Positions 35,206-44,233 of a stretch of 64,000 nucleotides of DNA are shown one piece after another. Origin of the DNA: Streptomyces sp. cf386 (GTDB lineage: Bacteria; Actinomycetota; Actinomycetes; Streptomycetales; Streptomycetaceae); NCBI RefSeq assembly GCF_900103585.1, contig NZ_FNHV01000031.1:23124-87123 (forward strand). Reading direction: 5' to 3'. The number at the start of each line of letters is the position of its first letter. Position 1 is the stretch's first letter. The notes under the pieces were generated by a model. The model was not told the origin of the DNA, did not search any database, and worked only from the letters and a program-made list of their open reading frames with translations. Made by a program: the position numbers and the translations under genes.

Positions 35206-36918
35206 CTAGTCGGTGGTGGGGAGAGCGACCAGGGTGTACGCCTGGTTCCCCAGACCGGTGAGGGGGTCCGCCAAGGCCATGTAGAGCCGGTCCTCGTGCC
35301 AGAACGGCCTGCCGCTGGTGGACATCGCCTTGCCGACTTCGACCGGGTACTCGACGACTGTCTTCATCGAGCCGTCCTCGGCCCCGAATTCGACCAGCTC
35401 GGGTCCCTTGTCGTTGTCATGGCTGGTCACGTAGGCCAGGATGCGATCGCCTCCGGCCGCTGGCAGCGGGTAGTAGTCCTTGAACTGCTCTGCCTTCGTC
35501 TTCCACAGCTGCTTGCCGCTGTCGATGTCGTACGCGACCATCAGGCCCTTGCTGTTCCCTTCGGACACGCCCATGACGAACGTGTCACCGAAGACGCCGG
35601 CCTCCGGCCAGCGACCGCCGTCCGAGCCGGAAGTGTGGAGGTATTCGGCCGGCTTGGCGGGGGAGAACTCGCTGCGCACTTTCCCTGTCTTGTCGTCGAG
35701 GGAGAAGAGCGCTTCTCCGTTGTCGCCGTCCCGGATCATGACGATGGGAGAGGTCGAAAGGACGTTGCCGCTGGACAGCTCGCCGAAGCTGTCCTCGGGG
35801 ATCTCGTGACGGTAGGTCCAACGGGGCTGCCCGGTGGCCGGATCGACCAGCGAGACTTCGTCCCACCCGTCGAGCCAGTTGGGGTCGTCGGGGTCGTTGA
35901 CCTGGCAGTGCCGGACCCTGAGCAGCGCCTCGCCACCGCTGAAGCCGCCGCTGCCGCAGTCCTCCGTCGCGAACCGCTTCGGATTCCAGGCCGGCGTACC
36001 GTCGGCCGCCTTCAGGGCAAGCGCCGTGGTTCCGCCGTTGATGACGACGACGTCGCCGGCACGAGCGACCGACGCACCGTCCGAGGAGTCACCGAGGCTG
36101 ATCTTCTTGTCCCAGAGCTTCTTGCCGGTGTTGAGGTCGTATGCCACGACGTGGTCGCAGGCCCTGTTCTCACCGTAGGTGACGACACCGATATCGCCCG
36201 AGGAGTTCTCGGGCGCGAGGCACGAATGGTTGCTGTCGCCGGGGAGCGACGAGGCCCACAGTTGCTTGCCGGTATCGAGGTCGTACGCCTTCACACCGCC
36301 GGTCAGGGCCTGGACCACCGCCTTGTCGGTGAACCAGGTGCCCCGATTCGTCTCGGTGCTGGTGTCGGGGGTCGAGCCCTGCGGCTTGGCGGCGGCCACG
36401 CTCCACAGCACGTTGTTGCTGGCCGAGCCGACGAACATGTACCAGGCCCCGTAGCCGGCCCCGCTCAGGACGAGTACGGCCATGACGAGCAGCACGATCA
36501 TCCCGACCGGCTTCTTGCGCGTGTTCCCCTGGTGAGGTGGGCCGGCGGGCCCTCCAGGACCACCGGGGACGCCGTAGCCGTACCCAGGCGGGGGCTGCTG
36601 GGGGTAGCCGTGGCCCGGCTGAGGTTGTTGCGGGTAGCCGTGGCCCTGCGGGGGCTGTTGGGGATGGCCGTAGCCCTGCGACGGCGCCGGAGGCTGTTGG
36701 GGATGGCCGTACCCCGGCGGGGGTCCCTGCGGCGGCACCGCCTGCGGGGCCTGCTGCGGCTCACCGTACCCGTACTGCTGCGGAGGCTGCGGAGGCTGTG
36801 GCGGGCTCTGCGGCGGCGCCGGAGGCTGCTGGGGGTAGCCGTATCCCGGCGGGGGTACGGGCGGTGGAGGCTGCTGGCCGTACCCGCCGCCGGTTCCCTG
36901 CATACCGTCTGTGGACAT
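35206..36918 (-). CDS. PQQ-like beta-propeller membrane protein
   Basis: A protein of 570 residues. Residues 1-130 are a Gln/Pro/Gly/Tyr-rich cytoplasmic tail of YPQQPP-like repeats; a membrane helix (about 137-160) follows, and then an extracytoplasmic propeller with PQQ-type repeats YD[LI][DN]TGK[QK]LW seen at least three times. Such folds usually act as outer scaffolds (as in BamB-like proteins) and do not imply PQQ binding. ATG start overlaps the stop of the protease-like gene (ATGA). No catalytic motif. Confidence 0.85.
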   Translation of the reverse strand: MSTDGMQGTGGGYGQQPPPPVPPPGYGYPQQPPAPPQSPPQPPQPPQQYGYGEPQQAPQAVPPQGPPPGYGHPQQPPAPSQGYGHPQQPPQGHGYPQQPQPGHGYPQQPPPGYGYGVPGGPGGPAGPPHQGNTRKKPVGMIVLLVMAVLVLSGAGYGAWYMFVGSASNNVLWSVAAAKPQGSTPDTSTETNRGTWFTDKAVVQALTGGVKAYDLDTGKQLWASSLPGDSNHSCLAPENSSGDIGVVTYGENRACDHVVAYDLNTGKKLWDKKISLGDSSDGASVARAGDVVVINGGTTALALKAADGTPAWNPKRFATEDCGSGGFSGGEALLRVRHCQVNDPDDPNWLDGWDEVSLVDPATGQPRWTYRHEIPEDSFGELSSGNVLSTSPIVMIRDGDNGEALFSLDDKTGKVRSEFSPAKPAEYLHTSGSDGGRWPEAGVFGDTFVMGVSEGNSKGLMVAYDIDSGKQLWKTKAEQFKDYYPLPAAGGDRILAYVTSHDNDKGPELVEFGAEDGSMKTVVEYPVEVGKAMSTSGRPFWHEDRLYMALADPLTGLGNQAYTLVALPTTD

Positions 36919-38498
36919 CAGCTGTTGCTCCTCACGTAACGGGCCCAGGCGGCCTCGAACTCGCTCTCGCCCATGCCCGTGGCCGTGCGCAGCTGCTGAT
37001 CGAGCTGGTCGGGGTTGTCGTAGTGGTCGGTGACGAACTTCAACGCCGCGGCCTCGCCGCCCTTTTCGGCGATGAACCGGATGGCCATGTAGCTGAGCGT
37101 GTAGTTCGTGGAGACTTCGTCGTCGAACCCTGCTTCATTGGGCAGCGAGCCCCCGAATTCCTTACCGGTGACGTCGTTCCGGATGCTCCATTCGCCGAGC
37201 TCCCGGTCGAAACGGAACGCCACGTAATCGGCGAAACCCTCCACGACCCACCAGTTCGTGTAGGTCTCGGAGTCGAAGCCGGAGGCGCCCTCGAGCGGCT
37301 GGACGATGGCGTGCGCGAACTCGTGGTGGGAGATCTCCTGGACGAGCTTCGGCCAGTACGCCGCGTTGGTGAAACGATTTCCGGACATGTCCATCTTCAC
37401 GCGGGCGCCGCCGTACTCCAGGTCCTTCTCGTCACCGCTGGAATCGGCGTCGAAGGCGGGCATCGCCACGCTCTGGCCGGCTTCCCACTCGACGGATTCC
37501 GAGCCGTACAGGGAGGAATAGGTCTTGCGGTCGCGCTCGAGAACTGCCACGAATCCTGTGGGAGTCTCGGTTCCCGCGGGCCCCTTCGACTTCCACAGCT
37601 CGATGTCGTCCTTCGCGGCCTTCTCGATGTACGGCGCGAAACGGTCCGTGTCCGCGGCGTACTTCTTGTCCGAGATCGTGAGCGTGTGGTCCTGCTTCAC
37701 GACGTGCATGTCCTCGTAGAGGTCCCAGGGAGCCGAGTTGTACACGTAGCTCGCGGAGCCGTAGGCGTCGGGCGAGGGCCCCACGCGGGTGATCTGCGGC
37801 TCGGCGTCCTTCGATTCCCGCTTGATGATCCAGCGGTACCACTCGGACACCGGCCGGACGTCCACGTTCTGGATCTTGTGGACGAAGGCGACGTCGAGAG
37901 CGACCGTCGCCCCGTCGCCGTATTCGTCGGTGGTGTTGCCGCTTTGGTTGAGGATGGAGTACTCGGCCTGCGCGAAGGGTATTTTGCGCAGATTCTGGAA
38001 GAGGTTCTGCTGCGTGTCCTTGGCCTTGCCGGTGAAGGGGGCGAGATAGGCGTCCTCGTCACCGCTCTTCAGCGCCTGGCTACGGCCGTCGAGCAACTCC
38101 TCGATGTCCGCCTGGCTGAGCAGTTGCTCGCTCTGCTCATCGCCGCCCGCACTGGGCAAAGAGCCGCCGCCGACGGCCTGGTACACGGCGAGCCCGCCGA
38201 CTCCCAGGACGGCAAGCACGGCAAGGACGACCACGCCGATGACGGCCTTCTTCAGCCCCTTGCCCTGATCGCCACCGCCGCCTCCACCAGGGGGCTGCTG
38301 TTGCGGATACGGCTGATGGGGCCCAGGCCAACCGGGGACCGCGCCGGGCTGAGGCTGCGGGGGGTAGCCGACGTATCCCGGCGTGCTCTGGGGCTGGTAC
38401 GGCGTGCCGCCCTGCTGCGGCACCCACCCTCCCTGACCCTGCGGCGGTCCCTGCGGATACGCGCCGCCCGGCCCTCCGGGCGGCGGAGGGTACGACAT
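36918..38498 (-). CDS. membrane-anchored HExxH metalloprotease-like protein
   Basis: A protein of 526 residues. A Pro/Gln/Gly-rich cytoplasmic tail (about 1-85), a membrane helix (about 92-115) and a long extracytoplasmic domain. Zinc-site candidates: HEFAH near residue 390 and a Glu in VVEGFADY about 30 residues later, the HExxH...E pattern of gluzincin/peptidase-MA-like enzymes. The preceding region is a beta-rich N-domain. Start chosen at ATG 38498 (GAGAGG upstream; MSYPPPPGG beginning like its neighbours) rather than the longer open frame to 38585. A surface protease next to mycosins suggests extracellular processing (inference). Confidence 0.83.
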   Translation of the reverse strand: MSYPPPPGGPGGAYPQGPPQGQGGWVPQQGGTPYQPQSTPGYVGYPPQPQPGAVPGWPGPHQPYPQQQPPGGGGGGDQGKGLKKAVIGVVVLAVLAVLGVGGLAVYQAVGGGSLPSAGGDEQSEQLLSQADIEELLDGRSQALKSGDEDAYLAPFTGKAKDTQQNLFQNLRKIPFAQAEYSILNQSGNTTDEYGDGATVALDVAFVHKIQNVDVRPVSEWYRWIIKRESKDAEPQITRVGPSPDAYGSASYVYNSAPWDLYEDMHVVKQDHTLTISDKKYAADTDRFAPYIEKAAKDDIELWKSKGPAGTETPTGFVAVLERDRKTYSSLYGSESVEWEAGQSVAMPAFDADSSGDEKDLEYGGARVKMDMSGNRFTNAAYWPKLVQEISHHEFAHAIVQPLEGASGFDSETYTNWWVVEGFADYVAFRFDRELGEWSIRNDVTGKEFGGSLPNEAGFDDEVSTNYTLSYMAIRFIAEKGGEAAALKFVTDHYDNPDQLDQQLRTATGMGESEFEAAWARYVRSNS

Positions 38499-38846
38499 GA
38501 ACTGCCTCTCCCATGAGTCTCGATGGCGCGCGGGACCAGGTGGTGCCCGCGCATGCGTAGGAGAGCGCGTGGCTGCGAAGCCCACCGAGAAATGGAGCGT
38601 TCCGCTCGGGAGGTCGACTTCAGTGTGTTCGCACGGGCGATGACTCGCCGCTCATGCCTCAGCTTCCCCGTTAATGCTCATGACAGCCTACAAGCGGGTC
38701 TGTTGAGGGCCGAGGTGGTTCCCTATCCATGTGATAAAGCTGGTGAAGATGTTGTGGTGGCGGGCTTCACGGTTCGGGTGCGCACGTGGGGTCGCGGCGT
38801 GGACGGATCGGCACGGTGATGTGCCCGTCCTGTAGAGGAGCGGTCA
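38499..38846. other. divergent intergenic region
   Basis: About 350 bases upstream of both the surface-protein operon (minus) and the 38847 gene (plus). No gene seen. Promoters are expected, but I found no pair of elements that I would defend. Confidence 0.4.
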
Positions 38847-39722
38847 ATGGATCGCTCCGTCCCACCCGCCTCGGGACATACCCAACCCACCTCTGAGATC
38901 CTGAGGCCCGTCATCGTCATCGGCAACGACAGTTGGGCGACCATGAGCCACAGCAGCCAAGGATGGGCTTCGGTGGAGCAACCGCAGTACCAGCCGCAGG
39001 CTCCGGGACAGTACGGGCAGGCCCCGGCCTCGACGCCGTATCCGAACCCCGTGCCATTGACCGTGGTCGAGATCCAGCACTACTGGCTGGGCAGGTACGA
39101 CCGGGTCACGGAGGGGGAGCCGGCCGCCATCATCCGCTCAGCGGATCCGGCGACGAAGGGTCACGCGCTTGCATACGTCCACGTGCCGCAGGACGCCCCC
39201 AAAGGCGGGCGCACGGCGCGGCCGCCGTTCCACGTCAGTGGCCTGCAGGGTGAGTCGCTCTGCTCTGTCCGGTCCATCGGCGAAGGCGCTTACGACGTTT
39301 ACGGCGGAGACGGCACGGCCATCGGGCGGATCACTCGGCGCGGCGGACGTGTTCTGCCCTGGCCGCGCCGTACGCACTGGATCCTGCAGTCGGCAACCGG
39401 GGCCGAGCAGTTGACCGCGAAGCGGGGGACGGTGGGGGGCTGGGTGGCCTGGTCTGCCGTCGGGCTCCCGTTCTACATCGTCGTCTGGGCGTTCTCGGCC
39501 GTCCAGGGGCTGCTTCTGCTGTTACTTGGGGACAAGGATGAGGCGAAGAAGGAAACGGCCTGGGAGCTGGGAGCTCCGAGCCGTGCCCTGTGGCATCCGT
39601 CCGGTGGCTCCAACGCGGTCGTCGACTATCGGGGCGGCAGCACATTTCACATCGAGTCGCAGCGGCTGGACCTCCGGCTCGCCTACGCACAGGCCGTGCT
39701 GCACGTGTGGGACGGCAACTGA
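38847..39722 (+). CDS. hypothetical membrane protein, paralogue of 43514-44149
   Basis: A protein of 291 residues. Low-complexity Gln/Pro start, a soluble middle with PPFHVSGLQGESLCSV and VYGGDGTAIGRI, hydrophobic segment (about 200-222) and a C-terminal block RLDLRLAYAQAVLHVW. The same end block is in 43514-44149, so the two paralogues bracket cassette C. Start 38847 has GAGGAG eight bases upstream; ATG 38943 is an alternative with a poorer site. Function unknown; the LURP-like GGDG turn is suggestive only. Confidence 0.72.
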   Translation: MDRSVPPASGHTQPTSEILRPVIVIGNDSWATMSHSSQGWASVEQPQYQPQAPGQYGQAPASTPYPNPVPLTVVEIQHYWLGRYDRVTEGEPAAIIRSADPATKGHALAYVHVPQDAPKGGRTARPPFHVSGLQGESLCSVRSIGEGAYDVYGGDGTAIGRITRRGGRVLPWPRRTHWILQSATGAEQLTAKRGTVGGWVAWSAVGLPFYIVVWAFSAVQGLLLLLLGDKDEAKKETAWELGAPSRALWHPSGGSNAVVDYRGGSTFHIESQRLDLRLAYAQAVLHVWDGN

Positions 39723-39833
39723 CGGGCAGCCGCACCACGTTGGCAGCCGCGAACCTCTCCGAGTATCACGGAGGTTGGCGCTCCGATAATCTGTGCGGCG
39801 GTCACTGGATCACAACTACGGGGAGACACGGGG

Positions 39834-40121
39834 ATGGCGGACTTCCAGATCGATGTCGATCGTATGAAGACCCTGATCAACAGGTTGGACCAGGTGGACG
39901 ACCGCATGCGCGGCGCCCAGGAGCGGCTCAACAAGGTGGGTCCCAAGGGACTGGGTACGGACGGTCTCGACAACGCCTGTGACGACTTCCAGGACGACTG
40001 GGGCGACGGCATCAAGCGGATCGCCGACGGCGCCAAGCAGCTGCATGAGGGGCTCAAGAAGACTGTCGAGTCGTACGAGTCGACCGACAAGGAGCTGCAA
40101 AAGGGCTTCAGCCAGGCGTAG
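39834..40121 (+). CDS. cassette C small WXG-like partner
   Basis: A protein of 95 residues. LDNACDDFQDDWGDG at the helix turn (type 1 signature, closest to true W-x-G among the partners: WGDG), KKTVESYESTDKEL near the end. ATG with GGGGAGA upstream. Effector gene follows after 56 bases, the only type 1 pair without overlap. Confidence 0.85.
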   Translation: MADFQIDVDRMKTLINRLDQVDDRMRGAQERLNKVGPKGLGTDGLDNACDDFQDDWGDGIKRIADGAKQLHEGLKKTVESYESTDKELQKGFSQA

Positions 40122-40177
40122 TTCTGGCCCCGCTGATCCGAAAACCTGCACAACTCGCACACAACGGGGAGAAGACG

Positions 40178-41431
40178 ATGGGAATGTTCGACGACCCCAA
40201 CTGGCCCGGTCTGACGTTCAACCCGGCCAAGGGTGATCTGCACACGATCGAGTCGCTGGCGTACGACGTCAAGACGGTCGGCGACGAGCTCGACGAGATG
40301 CGCGAGATGCTGCTCAGCATCGGCAAGACGGACGGCGTGTGGGACGGTGACGCCGCCAAGAAGTTCCAGGACAAGGTCGGCGAGCTGCCCAAGTACCTGA
40401 AGCAGGGCCACGAGTCGATGAACGCCTGCTCCAGGGCGCTCCGCAGCTGGCACGACGAGCTCCAGACCATGCAGCAGCGGGCCAAGGGCCTTGAGGACCA
40501 GGCGTTCGAGGCGCGCAAGCGGCTCGACCAGAAGAACGATGCGGTCGACCGGGTCAACGTCAAGATCGAAGGGGCGATGTTCCGCCAGCTCACCGAGCAG
40601 GAGGCCAAGGCCCTCGGGGAGGAGGCCGACTCCGCCTCGGCGGCGGCCAAGGAGGCCGCGGCCGATCTCGAGTCGCTCATCAGGAAGGGCGAGGAGCTCC
40701 GCAAGAACTGGGAGGAGCAGGCCGAGAAGGCCGAGAAGGCCATTCGCGAGGCGTCGAAGAACCGGCCGCCGGACATCAGCATCTGGGACAAGATCACGGA
40801 TGGTCTGAAGGGCGCCTGGGACGGCTTCAAGAACTTCCTGATCGACAATGCGGACCTGTTCTCCACCATCTCCGCCGCGCTGGCCACGGCCGCGATCGTG
40901 GTCAACGTCATCCCAATCGGCGGCCAGGTCGCCTCGGCCATTCTGGGCGCGGGGTCCATGGTGTTCGCCGGTGCGGCCGCGGCGGGCCACTACATGGGCG
41001 GAGCCCCACTGTGGAAGGTCGGCCTCGACATAGCCGGTGTGCTTCCCGGTATCGGAGTCGTCAAGGGTCTCACCGCCGGCGTCAGGGGCGCGAAGGGGAT
41101 GGTCAGTGCCGGCCGGGGCCTGATGGACGGGATCAAGAACGGCCTGGTCACCCAAGGGATCAACAAGGGGATCGCCAGTACGGTCGGCAGGTTCCTTCCC
41201 GCCGCCAAGAACATCGACCCCTGGAAGGTCTCGCTCCCCATGAAGGCCGGAAGCGCCATCTTCGGCGCCGGAAAGATGATCTTCGGTGGGGACGAGGGCG
41301 GGAACAGCGCGCCGCCCGTCACCACGCAGCCGGCCCCGGCCGACCGGCCGAGCGTGGTGGACCAGCCGCCCGTCCAGACCATGCCGTACCCCGCCACGGG
41401 TGACAAGTTCCACGCGACGCTGGCGGCCTGA
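40178..41431 (+). CDS. cassette C large WXG protein, putative T7SS effector
   Basis: A protein of 417 residues. Begins PNWPGLTFNPAKGD (type 1 signal), W-D-G (GVWDGDAAKKF near residue 52), long coiled segment (about 60-195), hydrophobic hairpin (about 225-275, ALATAAIVVNVIPIGGQV), Gly-rich part and a Pro-rich tail (STAPPVTTQPAPADRP-type). No recognised toxin domain. ATG with GGGGAGA upstream. Intact, unlike its cassette D counterpart. Confidence 0.85.
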   Translation: MGMFDDPNWPGLTFNPAKGDLHTIESLAYDVKTVGDELDEMREMLLSIGKTDGVWDGDAAKKFQDKVGELPKYLKQGHESMNACSRALRSWHDELQTMQQRAKGLEDQAFEARKRLDQKNDAVDRVNVKIEGAMFRQLTEQEAKALGEEADSASAAAKEAAADLESLIRKGEELRKNWEEQAEKAEKAIREASKNRPPDISIWDKITDGLKGAWDGFKNFLIDNADLFSTISAALATAAIVVNVIPIGGQVASAILGAGSMVFAGAAAAGHYMGGAPLWKVGLDIAGVLPGIGVVKGLTAGVRGAKGMVSAGRGLMDGIKNGLVTQGINKGIASTVGRFLPAAKNIDPWKVSLPMKAGSAIFGAGKMIFGGDEGGNSAPPVTTQPAPADRPSVVDQPPVQTMPYPATGDKFHATLAA

Positions 41432-41436
41432 GGGCG

Positions 41437-42558
41437 ATGACCGAACTCACCACGACCACGGCCGGCCCCGGGTCCGAAAAGTCCAAGCTGCACGTCGGCT
41501 GGATCATGCCGCCCTTCTTCCACGAACTCCCTGTGGATGCGAAGGACCCCGAAGAGCTCGGCGAGCGGCTCGGCCAGACGGTCACCTCCGTTCTCCCGGG
41601 CGGCACGGGGGAACAACAGGTCGAGATGTTCCTCATGTACCTGTACATCACCGCCGAGCTGCAGGAAGCCGGCGCGGTGTACGGCGGCTTCTGCTTCATG
41701 GACATGGACGGTCGTCCCAGCACCGCGAGTGTCGCCGTCTACCAGACGCCCCTGGAGAACACCACCGCCGACGACGTACTGGCGGACGCGCTGTCCACTC
41801 TCAGGCGGGCCTATCCCGACGACGACGTACGGATCAGCGCCCTCCCCGGTGGCAACGGAAATGGCCAGGCCGTCGTACGGATCGGAGACGCGCCGTTCAC
41901 GCTGGACCCGGCGGACTCTCCGACCGGGGAGGCGGTCGAGGTGCCGCGCGGGCAGATCCAGGTGTACATCCCGCTGCCGAACGACTCGGACATGCTGATC
42001 TTCGAGCTCAGCACGCCGTGCATGGAGGACTGGGACTTCTACTCCGAGCTCTTCGCCACGGTCCTGCGCAGCCTGGACTGGGCGACGGAGGAGGAGGCGC
42101 AGATGGCCGCCGCCCTCTCCCAGCCCCAGCCCATCCCGGAAGTGAAGCCCGACCCCGAGGTGGTCCAGGCGCTGTACGGGTACTCCAGCCGGATCCTGGA
42201 CGGCCTGTCCGTCCAGGGCCGTATGGACGAGGGCAACCAGGTTTCGGCGATCACCTGCCCCGACTGCTGGTCCAAGGGCATGAGGTCTGTGTGCTCCGGG
42301 CGCCACCAGTGGCAGATCGACGACGTGGACGAGGTCGTGCTCGGGAACGCCCTCGGGCGGCTGAAGGAGCAACTCCCGGCCCTGGACTGGACGCAGCTTG
42401 GCTACGAGTCCGGCGTGAGCCTGAAGGCGCACGGGGGTGGCGACCCCGGGTACCGGATCGGCGTCACGGTGATGCGGGGCCGGCGTCGGATCGTCGTCGA
42501 GGTCATCGCCCCCTGCATCCGAACGGTGCGGGGTTCGGCGGACTCCGTCTTCGGATAA
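41437..42558 (+). CDS. cassette C third gene: FG-terminated soluble protein
   Basis: A protein of 373 residues, the longest of the type 1 third genes: HVGWIMPPFFHELPVD, a beta/alpha core with VAVYQTPLENTTADDVL and VEVPRGQIQVYIPLP, then MEDWDFYSELFATVL, and a C-terminal extension of about 130 residues with two cysteine-containing turns (ITCPDCWSKG, SVCSGRHQW). It ends ADSVFG. Starts five bases after the effector stop. The CPDC and nearby Cys/His could bind a metal. Function unknown. Confidence 0.8.
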   Translation: MTELTTTTAGPGSEKSKLHVGWIMPPFFHELPVDAKDPEELGERLGQTVTSVLPGGTGEQQVEMFLMYLYITAELQEAGAVYGGFCFMDMDGRPSTASVAVYQTPLENTTADDVLADALSTLRRAYPDDDVRISALPGGNGNGQAVVRIGDAPFTLDPADSPTGEAVEVPRGQIQVYIPLPNDSDMLIFELSTPCMEDWDFYSELFATVLRSLDWATEEEAQMAAALSQPQPIPEVKPDPEVVQALYGYSSRILDGLSVQGRMDEGNQVSAITCPDCWSKGMRSVCSGRHQWQIDDVDEVVLGNALGRLKEQLPALDWTQLGYESGVSLKAHGGGDPGYRIGVTVMRGRRRIVVEVIAPCIRTVRGSADSVFG

Positions 42559-42584
42559 CACCGACCTGAGGAAGACTGAGAACC

Positions 42585-43472
42585 ATGGTCAACGATCGTG
42601 ACGATCTCCTGCCGGTCAATGGCAGCGCGCTGACCGCACATCCACAACTCGACACCGCGGTACGCCGATTCAGCAGTCTCTACGGCCTCGACTACGTCGA
42701 CGACCGCAAGGTCGGAGCGATGCTGGTCGAACGCCAGGCTGACATCCGCCGCACGTCGTTCGGGGCCTTGGTCTGGATCTCCTCGCTCGTCGGCACCGCA
42801 GGGTTCACCTGGTTCCTGTGGGCCGGGCTCAGCAAGCCCGAGAACATCGCTGTCGCGATCGGCCCGCCGGCGGCGCTGATCGTTCTGGCGGTCGTCGGCT
42901 TCGTACGTGTCTACCGCCAGGGCAAGCGGAAGCTGCGGCACCCGCACCTTGAGGGCTACCGGTACGTGCTCGCTGCGGCGCTCGCTCATGGGGTACCGGT
43001 CACGCACATCCCCGACTGGCTGACCGGCCGCAACGGCAGCGGCGAGGGAGCCGCCGCGCTGCCTTCGTACGCGGCACCTGTCGGCAGCCAGGCTCACGGC
43101 GGTGCGCAACATGCCTTCTCCCGGGCCGGGGCTTCCGCGCCGCTCCCCCCGAAGCCGCAGGCAGTCGCTGAGTACGAGCGGATGGTGGATCAAGGCGGCT
43201 CGCACGACGAGATCGGCTGCCTCCTGGTCATCGGCGCGGCGGTGGGCGTGGGGACGGGCTTCACCAAGGACATGCCGGTGGCCTTCGCTGCCGGGATCCT
43301 CGCGCCGGTCGCGATCTGGTTCTGGGTCGCGGGTTATCGGCTGGGCAAGCGGAAGAGTGCGCTGGAGGCACGGGCGCGTGAGTACGTTCAGCAGCTGACC
43401 GCGGCGCAGGCCGCCGGCGCCGTGGTTCCGGAGCTTTCACCGCAACTGCGCAAGCTCCTCAACGCTCCCTGA
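42585..43472 (+). CDS. cassette C accessory membrane protein
   Basis: A protein of 295 residues with four hydrophobic segments in two pairs (about 58-85, 90-112 and 205-225, 230-250) and basic KRK turns after each pair (QGKRKLRHP, GKRKSALEA), suggesting an internal repeat. Ala/Gln-rich C-terminus. RBS GAGGAAG precedes ATG. Role unknown; possible immunity or transport accessory to cassette C. Confidence 0.7.
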   Translation: MVNDRDDLLPVNGSALTAHPQLDTAVRRFSSLYGLDYVDDRKVGAMLVERQADIRRTSFGALVWISSLVGTAGFTWFLWAGLSKPENIAVAIGPPAALIVLAVVGFVRVYRQGKRKLRHPHLEGYRYVLAAALAHGVPVTHIPDWLTGRNGSGEGAAALPSYAAPVGSQAHGGAQHAFSRAGASAPLPPKPQAVAEYERMVDQGGSHDEIGCLLVIGAAVGVGTGFTKDMPVAFAAGILAPVAIWFWVAGYRLGKRKSALEARAREYVQQLTAAQAAGAVVPELSPQLRKLLNAP

Positions 43473-43513
43473 AGACGGTGACGATCACCCCCCGACGACC
43501 AGGACCAGGACTT

Positions 43514-44149
43514 GTGAACACCATCAAATTCAAGCTGTCTGTGCCCTCCGCGCGCGAAAGAGACGAAGCGTCCTACCCTCTTGAGTACGTCATCAGGGTC
43601 CACGGTGGAAGAGTTGTCTTTGTCTGTCGAGGACAGCGGGACGAACGCGCGGCAGACGAACTTCACCCCGGATTCACCCTTTACGAGGACCTGACAGGTC
43701 TCCAGCCGATATGTTCCGTGGTCCGGCGTGAGACGGGAGCGGGTTCGGATGGCACTCTGGTCGTGATGGCGTCTGATGGAGCCCAGTTGGGTGTGCTTCG
43801 GCAGCCTCCTCGCACACAACGGTGGCGGCCACGGTATGAAATGGAACTACCGGACGGTGCGAGACTGGTCGGTCGTAGCGGAACCGTCACGTCGTGGGTT
43901 GTGTACGTTGCGCTCTCGCCTCTGTTGCTGGTCTACGCCGTAGGGCACCTTTTGGGTGGGTACGGGAAGCCTGACTGGTTCCTGCCGACGCGTACCGCGT
44001 GGCGCGCGAAGGCCAGCTCTGGACTGAGGTTCGCTGCCTTGAAGTTCTACGGACCGACCGACAAGTACAAAATCCGCTCGAAACGTTTGGATCCTCGCCT
44101 GGCTTATGCGCAGGCGGTTCTGCACGACTCATTCAGCGCATCCGGCTGA
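43514..44149 (+). CDS. hypothetical membrane protein, paralogue of 38847-39722
   Basis: A protein of 211 residues: beta-rich N-terminus (FKLSVPSARER, VVFVCRGQRD), RWRPRYEMELPDGA, hydrophobic segment (about 133-152) and the shared end RLDPRLAYAQAVLHDSF. GTG 43514 has AGGA upstream; GTG 43478 gives 12 more residues. Composition is slightly lower in GC than the neighbours. Confidence 0.68.
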   Translation: MNTIKFKLSVPSARERDEASYPLEYVIRVHGGRVVFVCRGQRDERAADELHPGFTLYEDLTGLQPICSVVRRETGAGSDGTLVVMASDGAQLGVLRQPPRTQRWRPRYEMELPDGARLVGRSGTVTSWVVYVALSPLLLVYAVGHLLGGYGKPDWFLPTRTAWRAKASSGLRFAALKFYGPTDKYKIRSKRLDPRLAYAQAVLHDSFSASG

Positions 44150-44233
44150 GCCGATTTCTGCCGTGCCTGGTGGGCGCGGGAAGTGACGACGCTGGTGGTG
44201 GCACCCGGCTGGGTACCACCACCGCTCAGGCCG

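Noticed and set aside
39683..41413. A 576-codon minus-strand frame through cassette C
   Set aside because: It overlaps two clear plus-strand genes with RBS and family motifs; the composition is that of a shadow.
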